DNA of 64,000 nt from Chloroflexota bacterium (lineage in GTDB: Bacteria > Chloroflexota > Anaerolineae > Anaerolineales > Villigracilaceae): positions 62,001 to 126,000 of the forward strand of contig JACAEM010000033.1 of NCBI GenBank assembly GCA_013388855.1. Direction: 5' to 3'. A program made the translations under genes and the position numbers. The notes below the pieces were generated by a model. That model was not told where the DNA came from and did not search any database. It saw only the letters and a program-made list of their open reading frames with translations. Below are positions 46,060-55,080 of this stretch, one piece after another (positions within the stretch are counted from its first letter, which is position 1; each line of letters starts with the position of its first letter).

Positions 46060-47135
46060 GTGCGGCTCCGAAAGGTATGCAACGTGCGGTCGCGGTCCGC
46101 TTTGCGCTCTAGTGCCAGTTCGATCAAGCGGTCAACCAGTTTGGAATAGGGCAGTCCGCTGGCTTCCCACAATTTGGGATACATGCTGATCTTGGTAAAG
46201 CCGGGAATGGTGTTCAACTCGTTCAGATAGATCCGGTTCGTCTCTTTTTCAACAAAGAAGTCGACACGCGCCATGCCGGCGCAATCGATGGCTTTGTAGG
46301 CACGAACGGCATAGTCGCGGATTTGTTCTGCCGTTTCCTGCGGCAGCGGCGCAGGGATGACGAGTCCCGATGTGCCATCGATGTATTTCGATTCGTACGA
46401 ATAGAATTCACGACTCGGCAGAATCTCCCCAGGGATGGATGCCTGTGGGTCGTTGTTGCCCAGCACGCTGACCTCGATCTCACGCGCGTTCATAATCCCT
46501 TTTTGGACGAGCACGCGGCGGTCGAAGGAGGCGGCTTCCATCAACCCTTCCTGCAGGTCGGAGCGGCTGTTGCACTTGGTCACACCGACCGAGGAACCAA
46601 GGTTGGCAGGCTTGGTGAAAAGCGGATACCCGCTGATCTTTTCCGCTTTCTCGATAACGGCAACGATATCCTTTTCGATCTCGGCGCGGGAGACGACCAT
46701 CGTATCCACGACCGGGATCTGGTTGGCGATCATCACATCCTTGAAGATGCCTTTGTCCATACCGACGGAGGAACCGGCCACACCCGCGCCCACATAGGCG
46801 ACATCGGCGAGTTCGAAGAATCCCTGCATTGTGCCGTCTTCGCCAAAAGTACCGTGCAGGACAGGGAAAAAGACATCGACTGGCTGGCGGGTGACACCCG
46901 ACGGGTCGGGTGTCATCACGAATGACTTAAGACCTTCCAACCTTCCGCTTTCAAACGCGCCGAGCACATCTTCACCGGTCAGCCATGCGCCGTCATGCGT
47001 GATGCCGATTTGGGTCACTTCATATTTGGCAGGGTCGAGCACAGACAGCACGGAACGCGCCGACATGAGCGAGACTTCGTGCTCACCGGAACGTCCGCCA
47101 AATATCACTGCCACATGAAGTTTGTTTTTAGTCAT
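46056..47135 (-). CDS. ddl: D-alanine--D-alanine ligase
   Basis: This 359-residue ATP-grasp enzyme joins two D-Ala for the peptidoglycan stem. It has the N-terminal VIFGGRSGEHEVSLMSARSV, the central ATP-grasp loop PLFTKPANLGSSVGVTKC, and the C-terminal metal and substrate motifs ARVDFFVEKETNRIYLNELNTIPGFTKISMYPKLWEASGL. An extended middle loop matches the longer VanA/Ddl type. It overlaps ftsQ by four bases, and a 60-base spacer of low-complexity sequence separates it from murB. Confidence 0.95.
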   Translation of the reverse strand: MTKNKLHVAVIFGGRSGEHEVSLMSARSVLSVLDPAKYEVTQIGITHDGAWLTGEDVLGAFESGRLEGLKSFVMTPDPSGVTRQPVDVFFPVLHGTFGEDGTMQGFFELADVAYVGAGVAGSSVGMDKGIFKDVMIANQIPVVDTMVVSRAEIEKDIVAVIEKAEKISGYPLFTKPANLGSSVGVTKCNSRSDLQEGLMEAASFDRRVLVQKGIMNAREIEVSVLGNNDPQASIPGEILPSREFYSYESKYIDGTSGLVIPAPLPQETAEQIRDYAVRAYKAIDCAGMARVDFFVEKETNRIYLNELNTIPGFTKISMYPKLWEASGLPYSKLVDRLIELALERKADRDRTLHTFRSRT

Positions 47136-47195
47136 TACAGTCTCAATCTCAATTCTCTACTTACTGTTTACCAAGTACACACCGGTAGTTTCCAC

Positions 47196-48113
47196 TTACC
47201 ATTCACCAATCAATTCCACTTCCAATTCCAGCTCAACGCCGAGTTTTTCCTTCACCGTCTTCTGCGCCAACAGGATCAACGCGCGGATATCTTCCGCTTT
47301 GGTATTGGCATGATTGATAAAGAAATTTCCATGAACCGGGCTGATCTCAGCATTCCCGATGCGAGTGCCTTTCAATCCCGCGGCTTCGATCAACCGTCCG
47401 GCATAATCACCTGTCGGATTTTTGAACATCGAACCCATGCTGGCGCCAGGCGGCTGAGTCGCTTTTCGGTGTGCGCTGAATTGTTCGATTTTAACAGTCA
47501 CTTCCTCTTTAGTTGAATTTTTTAACGCGAACTCAGCCGAAAGTACTACTCCGTGAATCTCGCCGCGTTTCAACACACTGGTACGATATCCATAACCCAT
47601 TTGGTCGACAGTGAATTTCTCGCGTCCGTTTTCGGTAAGTATTTCAGCCCAGACCAAATTGCCAGCCACATCACCGCCGAATGCGCCGGCATTTCCATAT
47701 ACTGCGCCGCCGATCGTGCCCGGAACAGTCGCCGCCCATTCGAGTCCAGCGAGTCCTTTGGATGCGCAGCGATTGGCGAGATTGCTGAAGATGACCCCCG
47801 ACTCTGCCGTGACCGAGGGCTGGTCGCCGCCATGAAAACGGACCGCCTTTGCCCGGTTCAACACCACCACGCCGCGCACACCCTTGTCGCTGACGAGCAC
47901 ATTCGAGCCGCCGCCAAGGATGATGTATCCCATCTCTTGTTTGCGCAGCAACTTGATGATGCGCGCCAGGTCATCGGCTGAATCGGCCGTAATGAGAATA
48001 TCCGCGGGACCGCCGATGCGCGCAGACGTGTATGGCGCCAGGGAAACATTCTCCTTCACCTTGTCGCCAAGTTTGGCGTACAGCATGTCGATGGGTCGGG
48101 CAAGCACTGCCAT
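47196..48113 (-). CDS. murB: UDP-N-acetylenolpyruvoylglucosamine reductase MurB
   Basis: This 305-residue FAD enzyme reduces the enolpyruvyl group to make UDP-MurNAc. It shows the FAD-binding SARIGGPADILITADSADDL, the core GLEWAATVPGTIGGAVYGNAGAFGG with the catalytic Arg nearby, the YGYRTSVLK-type substrate segment and the C-terminal PPGASMGSMFKNPTGDYAGRLIEAAGLKG, with NPTG and Ser as catalytic acid, plus VHGNFFINHANT. The start is the ATG in MAVLARPIDML, seven bases after the previous small gene's stop; an in-frame GTG at 48137 is possible and would overlap that gene. Confidence 0.93.
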   Translation of the reverse strand: MAVLARPIDMLYAKLGDKVKENVSLAPYTSARIGGPADILITADSADDLARIIKLLRKQEMGYIILGGGSNVLVSDKGVRGVVVLNRAKAVRFHGGDQPSVTAESGVIFSNLANRCASKGLAGLEWAATVPGTIGGAVYGNAGAFGGDVAGNLVWAEILTENGREKFTVDQMGYGYRTSVLKRGEIHGVVLSAEFALKNSTKEEVTVKIEQFSAHRKATQPPGASMGSMFKNPTGDYAGRLIEAAGLKGTRIGNAEISPVHGNFFINHANTKAEDIRALILLAQKTVKEKLGVELELEVELIGEW

Positions 48114-48120
48114 TTTCGGT

Positions 48121-48294
48121 TTACTCGTCTTTTTCACTTAGCTTCTCGATTAATTTCTCGACCGTCTTTTCATCCGAAGCATCCTTTTTGGGGACGCGTT
48201 TGCGCAGCTTTTCATCGAGAAACGACAACACCATCTGCAGCGGCGGCAGGAAGGTGACTTCCGGATGAGGCGGTTCCTTTTTCTCTTCAGGCAT
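48121..48294 (-). CDS. Small charged dcw protein of unknown function (57 aa)
   Basis: This 57-residue protein starts at the ATG overlapping the preceding small ORF's stop (ATGCCTGA). A Pro-rich, acidic N-terminus (MPEEKKEPPHPEVTFLPP) leads to a helix LQMVLSFLDEKLRKRVPKK and a lysine/glutamate-rich coiled end ASDEKTVEKLIEKLSEKDE. It has no membrane helix or Cys. It lies between a second small ORF and murB inside the dcw cluster, and I recognise no family. The tight overlaps at both ends suggest a real, translated gene. Confidence 0.6.
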   Translation of the reverse strand: MPEEKKEPPHPEVTFLPPLQMVLSFLDEKLRKRVPKKDASDEKTVEKLIEKLSEKDE

Positions 48295-48502
48295 CGATGT
48301 CAACCGTTTCCTTCACATCCACGAAGGGGAATACTTTTTTATGTTCCGCCTGCATTCGCGCGATCAATTGCAAGGCGCGGCGTTCGTTGCTATCCACATG
48401 CCGCGGGCGCGCCGGGGATTCCCGTTCGGCGGCGGTCAATGCCCTTCGCAACGGAAGCAGGGACGGGTGGGAGGGAATCGCGGTCTTCTTTCCAGTCGAC
48501 AT
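48287..48502 (-). CDS. Small basic dcw protein of unknown function (71 aa)
   Basis: This 71-residue protein begins six bases after the murC stop with AGGAAAGG upstream, and its stop overlaps the next small ORF by eight bases. It has a basic, Pro-rich N-terminus (TGKKTAIPSHPSLLPLRRALTAAERESPARPR) and an amphipathic C-terminal helix (SNERRALQLIARMQAEHKKVF) ending in an acidic VDVKETVDIDA. No domain is recognised. It is part of the same transcription unit as murC and murB, and nothing shows that it acts in wall synthesis. Confidence 0.6.
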   Translation of the reverse strand: MSTGKKTAIPSHPSLLPLRRALTAAERESPARPRHVDSNERRALQLIARMQAEHKKVFPFVDVKETVDIDA

Positions 48503-48508
48503 ATCTGC

Positions 48509-49903
48509 CTACCTTTCCTGTAATCCTTTCAACACATCGGTGCTGACCTGATCTGCATCTCCGGCGGAGAGGACAAGCACCACATCGCCGGGTTTCAAAT
48601 GGTCGAGCAGGTATTTCGTGGTTTCCTCCAGCGTCTGACGATACCGCGCCGACATGTGCGGCATGGCGCTGACGATCTCGGCGGAGGTGAAATCCTGTTT
48701 CGGTTCGCGCGCCGCGTAGACTTCGGTAACAATGACCTCGTCGGCGTCCTTGAAGGCGCGGGCAAAATCGAGGAAGAGCGTTTGTGTGCGCGAGTAGGTG
48801 TGAGGCTGCCACACCGCCCAGATGCGGCGGTTCGGAAAGCGCGCCCGCGCCCCGGCCAGTGTGGCTTTGATTTCGGTGGGGTGGTGGGCATAATCGTCGA
48901 AGATGCTGATGCCGTTCACCTCGCCGCGCAACTGAAAACGGCGACCGGTGCCGGTAAAACCGCCGAGCGCCTTTGCGGCTTTTTCGCTCGAAAGCCCCAG
49001 CACTTCCACGACCGCCAGCACCGCTAGCGCATTGCGGACATTATGCTCACCCGGCACCTGCAGGGAAAGCTCGACTGAGGTGAGACCTGCGCTGCTCATA
49101 TTGGACGAAGCCACGAAGTCAAAACCGCCGCGTTTGTTTGGTTTCACTTCGCGCGCCATCACCCATAACGGGCTGTTGATGGTCCTGTCGCCCTGCACAC
49201 TGTAGGCAATCACGTTCCTGCCAGATTTGCGCGCGTGCGGGATCAACGATGCCGCCCCCACATCTTCCACGCACACGATCAGCGTGCCATCCGCCGGGAG
49301 CAGGTCCACGAATTTTTGGAAGGACTCCACCATTGATTCGTAGGTGGGGAAACAATCAGGGTGGTCGTGTTCAAGGCTCGTGACCACCTCGATCTGCGGC
49401 TTAAGCCCGAGGAACATGTTGTCATATTCGTCCGCTTCGATGACGAAGGGGCTGCCCTTGCCCGCGCGCGCGTTGACTCCGAGATTGTTCAGCACACCGC
49501 CGACAATAAAGGAGGGGTCACGCCCCAGTTCACTCAACACCCAGGCGGTCATGGCGGTGGTTGTTGTCTTGCCATGCGTCCCGGCGATGGCAATGCCCGT
49601 TTTGTCTTCCATCAGGCGACCGAGGAAGTCCGCGCGCTTGTAGACGGGGATGCCTGCCCGCAACGCGGCTTCGACCTCGGGATTGTCATCCGTTATCGCG
49701 GAGGAACGCACCACCCAATCGGCTCCCGTTAAATTGCGCGGATGATGCCCCACAAACACCTGCGCCCCCGCTTTGCGAACTTCATCGGCAAACGGAGTCA
49801 AGGCGCGGTCAGAGCCGCTCACCGTATATCCGCTCTCCAGCAGGAGGCGGGCGATGGCGGAAAGACCGCTTCCCCCGATGCCGATGAAATGGACGTGTGT
49901 CAT
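48509..49903 (-). CDS. murC: UDP-N-acetylmuramate--L-alanine ligase MurC
   Basis: This 464-residue Mur ligase adds L-Ala to UDP-MurNAc. It has the N-terminal Rossmann domain HVHFIGIGGSGLSAIARLLLESG, the ATP loop AGTHGKTTTTAM (about 108-119), the central EADEYDNMFLGL and EHDHPD motifs, and the C-terminal domain with DYAHHPTEIKATLAGARARFPNRRIWAVWQPHTYSRTQ. VLSAGDADQVS near the end fits MurC. Length is normal. It lies 22 bases downstream of the CvpA-like gene. Confidence 0.96.
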   Translation of the reverse strand: MTHVHFIGIGGSGLSAIARLLLESGYTVSGSDRALTPFADEVRKAGAQVFVGHHPRNLTGADWVVRSSAITDDNPEVEAALRAGIPVYKRADFLGRLMEDKTGIAIAGTHGKTTTTAMTAWVLSELGRDPSFIVGGVLNNLGVNARAGKGSPFVIEADEYDNMFLGLKPQIEVVTSLEHDHPDCFPTYESMVESFQKFVDLLPADGTLIVCVEDVGAASLIPHARKSGRNVIAYSVQGDRTINSPLWVMAREVKPNKRGGFDFVASSNMSSAGLTSVELSLQVPGEHNVRNALAVLAVVEVLGLSSEKAAKALGGFTGTGRRFQLRGEVNGISIFDDYAHHPTEIKATLAGARARFPNRRIWAVWQPHTYSRTQTLFLDFARAFKDADEVIVTEVYAAREPKQDFTSAEIVSAMPHMSARYRQTLEETTKYLLDHLKPGDVVLVLSAGDADQVSTDVLKGLQER

Positions 49904-49925
49904 GTTAGCTCTTGGCTACCAACAT

Positions 49926-50456
49926 TTAGATATAGACCACAAGCACGAATACAAACGCGAGAATGATCGCAAAATAGACTCCCGGCTCGCCAAGCAGCTG
50001 CGGCGGCATGTACAACATCATCTGGTTGACGGTCGCCAGCAACTCGGGGTCGGTCGGTTTGGTGATGATGTTTTGCACCGAATAATCCGCGATGTGGATG
50101 TAGTACAACACACTACCCGCCACCAGATACCCATTGATGGCACCCAAAAACGCGCCGAAAAGGGTGTCCTGCAACCGTTCACGGATCGCGCGGGAGGCCA
50201 GGTGGGAGATGCTAATCACAGTCTGATACCCGAAATACACCAGCACAAACAGGATGAGCGTCCGCACCCAGAACAGGGACGGGTCCGTTTCGGGCAAATT
50301 CGCCGCAAGCGGAATATATTTGCGAATCACATGATTGAGCGCCAGCGAAAGGAGCACGCTGAAAGAGACCAGGAGTTCCTTCGCCCAGCCGCGCATCCAT
50401 CCGATGATGGCGAACAGGACGACATACATCCAGAAGACATAGACGATGCTCATCAT
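49926..50456 (-). CDS. CvpA-family-like membrane protein
   Basis: This 176-residue protein has four hydrophobic helices (about 1-17, 24-43, 62-82 and 100-122), with a fifth at the extreme C-terminus (156-176). The N-terminal YVVLFAIIGWMRGWAKELLVSFSVLLSLAL and the later SRAIRERLQDTLFGAFLGAINGYLVAGSVLYYI match the CvpA pattern, in which a GxxxG-like turn precedes the last helices. The start is one of two ATGs after the murG stop (AGGAGAGTAAC); the longer reading frame is a murG shadow. CvpA is linked to envelope homeostasis, and its place between murG and murC may be functional. Confidence 0.7.
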   Translation of the reverse strand: MMSIVYVFWMYVVLFAIIGWMRGWAKELLVSFSVLLSLALNHVIRKYIPLAANLPETDPSLFWVRTLILFVLVYFGYQTVISISHLASRAIRERLQDTLFGAFLGAINGYLVAGSVLYYIHIADYSVQNIITKPTDPELLATVNQMMLYMPPQLLGEPGVYFAIILAFVFVLVVYI

Positions 50457-50461
50457 AGGTG

Positions 50462-51544
50462 TTACTCTCCTGCCAGTTCGATCAAGGCACTGGCAATCTT
50501 CTCCGCAGCACGCGGATGAGACAACTCGAACATCGCGGCGCGCATGGCTTTGAGTTTGTTCGGGTTCTCCAAAAGCACATTTAACGTGACCATCAGGTCT
50601 TTCTCGAGAAGATGGTCCTCCAGGATGACTGCCGCGCCGCGGCGGGCGAGATAATCGGCATTCACCTTCTGGTACCGCCACGCAAACGGATACGGCACCA
50701 AGATCGCGGGCAGTCCGAACAATGGAAACTCACCCAGTGTAGAAGCGCCCGCCCGCGACAGGACAAGATCCGCCGCCGCCAGCGCCGCGCCCATGTCGTG
50801 CAGATACGGCAGGGCATGATAACGGGCAGCGAGGTTCGTGGGCAATTGTTCGCGGTTATGTTTGACCAGTTGCCAGTCCGTTTCGCCGGAGAGATGAATG
50901 ACCTCGAACCTCTCAAGCAGGTCGCGCAGGTTGCCCAGCACAGCCATGTTGATCGAGCGGGCGCCCTTGCTCCCGCCAAACGCCAGCAGGATGGGGGACT
51001 GACCCGAAACGCCGAGGTGGCGATGCGCCGTGGAACGATCCCACAGTGCGAGGTCCGCGCGAAGCGGGTAGCCCGTCTCGAAGACTTTCTTGTTAAAGAA
51101 CTTCTGCGACTCGCCGGTCGTCACAGCGATGACATCTGCAAATCCAGCCAGTGACTTCAACGCCATCCCCGGTTCGATGTCGGGAACATATAACAGGATC
51201 GGGTAGGAGCGTCCCGCCAACGCCATCGGTACGGCCACATATCCGCCGGTGAAGAACAGCACATCAGGACTGAATTCGTTCAAAATGCGGCGGGCGGCCA
51301 GGGCACCACGCCCAATCGTGGCAAGATTACGCGGCAGTGTGACCAACCCCACCCCGTGGATGCCTGCAGCCGGGATGCTTTGGAAGGTGATGCCCTGGCG
51401 TTTGACCAGGCTCTCCTCCATGCCTCCCTCGCCGCCCACCCACAGGGTGTCGAGGTCCGTGACCTTAGCCTTGAGCGCGCTGTGAACGGCGAGTGCGGGA
51501 TACACTCCGCCTCCCGTTCCTCCGGCGCAAATCAATAACCGCAC
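50462..51544 (-). CDS. murG: UDP-GlcNAc:lipid I transferase MurG
   Basis: This 360-residue membrane-associated glycosyltransferase (GT-B fold) makes lipid II from lipid I. It has the N-terminal LLICAGGTGGGVYPALAV glycine loop, the middle FTGGYVAVPMALAGR, LLAFGGSKGARSINMAV in the C-domain and the UDP-GlcNAc pocket LVLSRAGASTLGEFPLFGLPAILVPYPFA. I place the start at a GTG with GGAGG six bases upstream; upstream in-frame ATGs are possible. It overlaps the 3' end of ftsW by 80 bases in a different frame, so translation is probably coupled. Confidence 0.93.
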   Translation of the reverse strand: MRLLICAGGTGGGVYPALAVHSALKAKVTDLDTLWVGGEGGMEESLVKRQGITFQSIPAAGIHGVGLVTLPRNLATIGRGALAARRILNEFSPDVLFFTGGYVAVPMALAGRSYPILLYVPDIEPGMALKSLAGFADVIAVTTGESQKFFNKKVFETGYPLRADLALWDRSTAHRHLGVSGQSPILLAFGGSKGARSINMAVLGNLRDLLERFEVIHLSGETDWQLVKHNREQLPTNLAARYHALPYLHDMGAALAAADLVLSRAGASTLGEFPLFGLPAILVPYPFAWRYQKVNADYLARRGAAVILEDHLLEKDLMVTLNVLLENPNKLKAMRAAMFELSHPRAAEKIASALIELAGE

Positions 51545-52712
51545 CGAATGACCTCCATTCATTTTCTTCCATTTTGACGCTTTCACCGCTCTGACGCGAA
51601 ATATTCAGCATGATTCCGATGGCGCACAAAGTCGAGACCAAGTTGGAGCCGCCCGCGCTGATGAACGGCAAGGCGTTTCCCGCAAAGGGCATCAGCCCGA
51701 CCATGACCGCCATGTTGATAAGCGCTTCGATGCCAATCCAGAACGTGACGCCGGAGGCAAGCAATGTCCCCAGCATGTCAGGCGCGCGGCGGGCGATCAC
51801 CAGCCCGCGCCAGATCAATGTCGCGTACAGCGCCATCAATAGAACGGCGCCAAACAAGCCCAACTCCTCCACCACCACGGCAAAAATGCTGTCGGTGGGA
51901 GCAAAAGGTAGCCCCGTCAATTTTGTATCCGCCTGACCCAGCCCCACGCCGAAAATACTGCCTTTGATGATCGCTTCAAACGAACGCTGCACATGATACG
52001 AGGCGTGAGTCGGGTCCTGCAAACCGGCGATGAAAGAGTTCACCCGGTCCTGACCGGTGGCGCTGAACTGCACAATGACCCATGCCATTACAACCGCAAG
52101 GATCAACAGAAACACAATCTGTTTAATATCCGCGCCAGCGAGGAAGAATAACAGACCGCCGAGGATCAACACCGTGCCCGCCGCGCTCAGGTCGGGCTGC
52201 AGGTAGATCAAACCGCCGATGATTCCCAGAATCACGCCGAGCGGTATCAAGCCGAAACCGACATCATGCAAGAACTGCCGCTTAGCATAAAGCCACACGG
52301 AAAGATAAATAACTGCAATCAACTTGGCGATCTCGGAAGGCTGGTAGGAACCTTCGAACAGCGTACGAGAAGCGCCCAGCCGGATCTCATTGATGAACAA
52401 CACCGCAATCAACAACCCGATCGTGCCGAGCATGGCGAACACCACCAGCCTGCGCCAATGGTGATAATCGAACAGCGAAAGAATGAAGGCGACAACGATG
52501 CCCAACCCCATCCACTTGACCTGGCGGGCAAACATATAAGAGGACGAACCGTATTCATTGAACGAGAAATCGAACGAAGCAGAATACAACATGATCAAGC
52601 CGAACACCAACAGCGCGACCACCGTCAACACCAGCGGCACATCCACCCCGCGCGCCAGGTTCCGTCCAAGCGAAAAGGACAAGCGGCCGTTTACGAAAGT
52701 TCTTGCACCCAT
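51465..52712 (-). CDS. ftsW: Cell division/peptidoglycan polymerase FtsW (SEDS family)
   Basis: This 415-residue SEDS polymerase assembles lipid II into glycan strands. About ten membrane helices are visible, with the family motifs MLYSASFDFSFN near the first helix, FEGSYQPSEIAKLIAVIYLSVW, the QPDLSAAGTVLILGGLLFFLAGAD pair and the C-terminal AGNALPFISAGGSNLVSTLCAIGIMLNISR. The catalytic Asp is expected in the QPDLS segment. The tail after the last helix is polar, about 40 residues, and encoded in the stretch shared with murG. It overlaps murD by 22 bases. Confidence 0.94.
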   Translation of the reverse strand: MGARTFVNGRLSFSLGRNLARGVDVPLVLTVVALLVFGLIMLYSASFDFSFNEYGSSSYMFARQVKWMGLGIVVAFILSLFDYHHWRRLVVFAMLGTIGLLIAVLFINEIRLGASRTLFEGSYQPSEIAKLIAVIYLSVWLYAKRQFLHDVGFGLIPLGVILGIIGGLIYLQPDLSAAGTVLILGGLLFFLAGADIKQIVFLLILAVVMAWVIVQFSATGQDRVNSFIAGLQDPTHASYHVQRSFEAIIKGSIFGVGLGQADTKLTGLPFAPTDSIFAVVVEELGLFGAVLLMALYATLIWRGLVIARRAPDMLGTLLASGVTFWIGIEALINMAVMVGLMPFAGNALPFISAGGSNLVSTLCAIGIMLNISRQSGESVKMEENEWRSFGAVIDLRRRNGRRSVSRTRRSQRAQG

Positions 52713-54088
52713 GTTCTAAACCTTTCTCCTCGCTCTTCAAAATCCTTGAACTCATCGAAACTCGTACCGCCCGGCGACAGCAGGACAACATCGCCGGATT
52801 CGGCAACTTCCGCGGCTTTGAGGACCGCCTCCTGCAGACCGTTTGCACGCGCGACGGTAAAACGCGTCTTTCCCAGCCCGAGGCTGTCCACCGTTTTTTG
52901 GATCTTGTCCGCCGCCTCGCCGAAGAGCACCACGTGATCGACGCGTTCGTTGACGAGCCGCATCAACTCCTCCCACGGCAGGTTCTTGTCGCGCCCTCCG
53001 AGCATCAACACAATGGGTTCATCGAAAGCACGGAGGACAGCAATCGTCCGTTCGGGGGCGGTGGCAATGGAATTGTTATACCAGCGCACACCATGCAATT
53101 CACGGACCAATTCCAAGCGATGCGGCACACCGCGGAAATCCTCCACCGCTTCGAGCATGGCATCCAGCGGAAAGCCCGCCGCGTGACCGATGGCAAAAGC
53201 CGCCAGGACATTCGCCACGTTATGGTCGCCGCGCAGCAGAACCTTTTCGCGTAAGAGCAATGGCAAATAGGCATTCCCGTCGCGCAGGTTCAACAAGCCA
53301 TCGTGATAATACGCGCCATCCAAACCCTCATCCAATTCATGCAGACTGAATGCAAACAGCTTTCCTTTTACTTTATTTCGCAAATCCCACGCGCCTTTAT
53401 CGTCGCGCCCGAGGATGGCAATGCTGTCCTTCGATTGAAATTCGAGAATGCGCGCCTTTGCGGCAGTATAGGCATCCATCGTGCCGTGACGGTCGAGATG
53501 ATTCGGCGTGATGTTCAGAATCGCGGCGATAGCCGGCGAGAGCGTCATCTGATCCAACTGGAAGGAGGAGATCTCCAGGATGGCAATATCCTCCGATTTC
53601 ATCTGATCCACGTAGTTCAACAGCGGATCGCCAATGTTGCCTCCCACAAAGGCTGAAGGGTGAGGGCTTGAGGATGAATTCTCCGAGGCACGTTTTGCCA
53701 TTTCGCCAACCAGTGTTGTCGTCGTGGTCTTTCCTGCCGAGCCGGTAATGCCAACTGTTTTGCATGGCACGACTTCCATGAAGATCTGTGTGTCGTTCGA
53801 GAGGGGAATTCCTCGTTTAACGGCTTCAACCACAATCGGAAGCGTGAGCGGGACCCCTCCGGAGAGACAAAGCACATCGGTCGAATCCAGCAGTTTAAGC
53901 GGATGTCCACCGAGCGCCCAGTCGATCTTAAATTCGGCGAGCGATTCACGCGCCAGACGTAATTCATCGGCGCTGCGTGAGTCGCTTAACGTGACGCGCG
54001 CGCCGTGGACCGACAACCAGCGCGCCAGCGCCAGCCCCTGACGGGCCGCGCCGAGGATCAGGACGCGCGTGCCGTTCCAGTTCTTCAT
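52691..54088 (-). CDS. murD: UDP-N-acetylmuramoyl-L-alanine--D-glutamate ligase MurD
   Basis: This 465-residue Mur ligase adds D-Glu to UDP-MurNAc-L-Ala. It has RVLILGAARQGLALARWL at the start, the ATP loop VGITGSAGKTTTTTLVG (about 113-129), the middle motif LEISSFQLDQ and ITPNHLDRHGTMDAYTAAK, with the carbamylated Lys expected nearby. The C-terminal part has VPHRLELVRELHGVRWYNNSIATAPERTIAVLRAF and VLLSPGGTSFDEFKDFEERGERF. The start is MKNWNGTRV, overlapping the mraY stop in an ATGA; longer reading into mraY is a shadow. Confidence 0.95.
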   Translation of the reverse strand: MKNWNGTRVLILGAARQGLALARWLSVHGARVTLSDSRSADELRLARESLAEFKIDWALGGHPLKLLDSTDVLCLSGGVPLTLPIVVEAVKRGIPLSNDTQIFMEVVPCKTVGITGSAGKTTTTTLVGEMAKRASENSSSSPHPSAFVGGNIGDPLLNYVDQMKSEDIAILEISSFQLDQMTLSPAIAAILNITPNHLDRHGTMDAYTAAKARILEFQSKDSIAILGRDDKGAWDLRNKVKGKLFAFSLHELDEGLDGAYYHDGLLNLRDGNAYLPLLLREKVLLRGDHNVANVLAAFAIGHAAGFPLDAMLEAVEDFRGVPHRLELVRELHGVRWYNNSIATAPERTIAVLRAFDEPIVLMLGGRDKNLPWEELMRLVNERVDHVVLFGEAADKIQKTVDSLGLGKTRFTVARANGLQEAVLKAAEVAESGDVVLLSPGGTSFDEFKDFEERGERFRTWVQELS

Positions 54089-55080
54089 CGCACCGATGCC
54101 AATCCCACGCCGACCATTGCGGCGAGCAAGCCGATCAACCAGAACCGTTGCACGACTTGTGTTTCGCTCCAGCCCAGCAATTCGAAATGCAAATGGATGG
54201 GAGCCATCTTGAAGAAACGTTTGCCCTTGGTTAATTTGAAGTACAGCACCTGAATAACAACGCTCAGCGCCTCGCTCAACGGAATGACGGCGATGATCAG
54301 CAGAAGGGGCCAGTGTCCCGTCATCAACGCCACCACCGCCAGCGTTGCACCCAGCGACAGGGAACCGGTATCGCCCATGAATAACTCGGCGGGATGCACG
54401 TTGAACCAAAGGAAACCGAAGATCGCGCCGACAATGGTGAAGCAGAACCGCGCCAGATAAATCTGTCCCTGCATGAGGGCGATACCGCCGAACGCGGCAA
54501 ACGCGGTGGCGGAGATCAAGCCTGCCAGCCCATCGAGCCCATCCGTGAAATTGACCGCGTTCGATTCGCTCACGATAATGAACGCGGCGATGGGGATGTA
54601 CCACACCCCCAGCGGGATGTCGCCTTTGATGCCGGGGATGCGCATGTCGGGCACTTCGAGCATGTACTTCAAAACGTAGGCGGTGCCGATGGCAAGGATC
54701 ACCTGCCCCAGAAACTTCGTTCGTGCGCGCATACCCTCGCCGCGGCGTTTGCCGCGGATGCCCTCCCAGTCGTCCAGCGCGCCGAGCGCCGCGTAACTGA
54801 CCATCACGATCAACGGCACTAGCACGGAACGCCCGCTCACATCCAGACCAATCAAAATGGCGGCATTGAGTAGTCCAGTCAATAGCAGAACGGGCAGGAT
54901 GAACAGTACGCCCCCCATCGTGGGCGTACCCATCTTCACATTGTGATGACCGGGTTCATCCACGCGGATGAGTTTGCCGATCTTGAAATGGCGGAGGATG
55001 CGGAGCAGCGGCGTACCCCAGATCACGGTCATCACGAAGGAGAGCATCGCCAGGCTCAATACAAAGGCTGGTTGTTTCAC
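54085..55080 (-). CDS. mraY: Phospho-MurNAc-pentapeptide transferase MraY
   Basis: This 331-residue multi-pass enzyme makes lipid I from UDP-MurNAc-pentapeptide and undecaprenyl phosphate. It has the polyprenyl-phosphate transferase motifs: GHHNVKMGTPTMGGVLF, ALDDWEGIRGKRRGEGMRARTKFLGQ (DDD-like Asp region), VNFTDGLDGLAGLIS and HLHFELLGWSETQVV at the C-terminal loop. The start is a GTG at 55080, with GGAGG seven bases upstream, and it overlaps the murF stop (GTGA). A longer reading into murF is a shadow. Confidence 0.95.
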   Translation of the reverse strand: MKQPAFVLSLAMLSFVMTVIWGTPLLRILRHFKIGKLIRVDEPGHHNVKMGTPTMGGVLFILPVLLLTGLLNAAILIGLDVSGRSVLVPLIVMVSYAALGALDDWEGIRGKRRGEGMRARTKFLGQVILAIGTAYVLKYMLEVPDMRIPGIKGDIPLGVWYIPIAAFIIVSESNAVNFTDGLDGLAGLISATAFAAFGGIALMQGQIYLARFCFTIVGAIFGFLWFNVHPAELFMGDTGSLSLGATLAVVALMTGHWPLLLIIAVIPLSEALSVVIQVLYFKLTKGKRFFKMAPIHLHFELLGWSETQVVQRFWLIGLLAAMVGVGLASVR

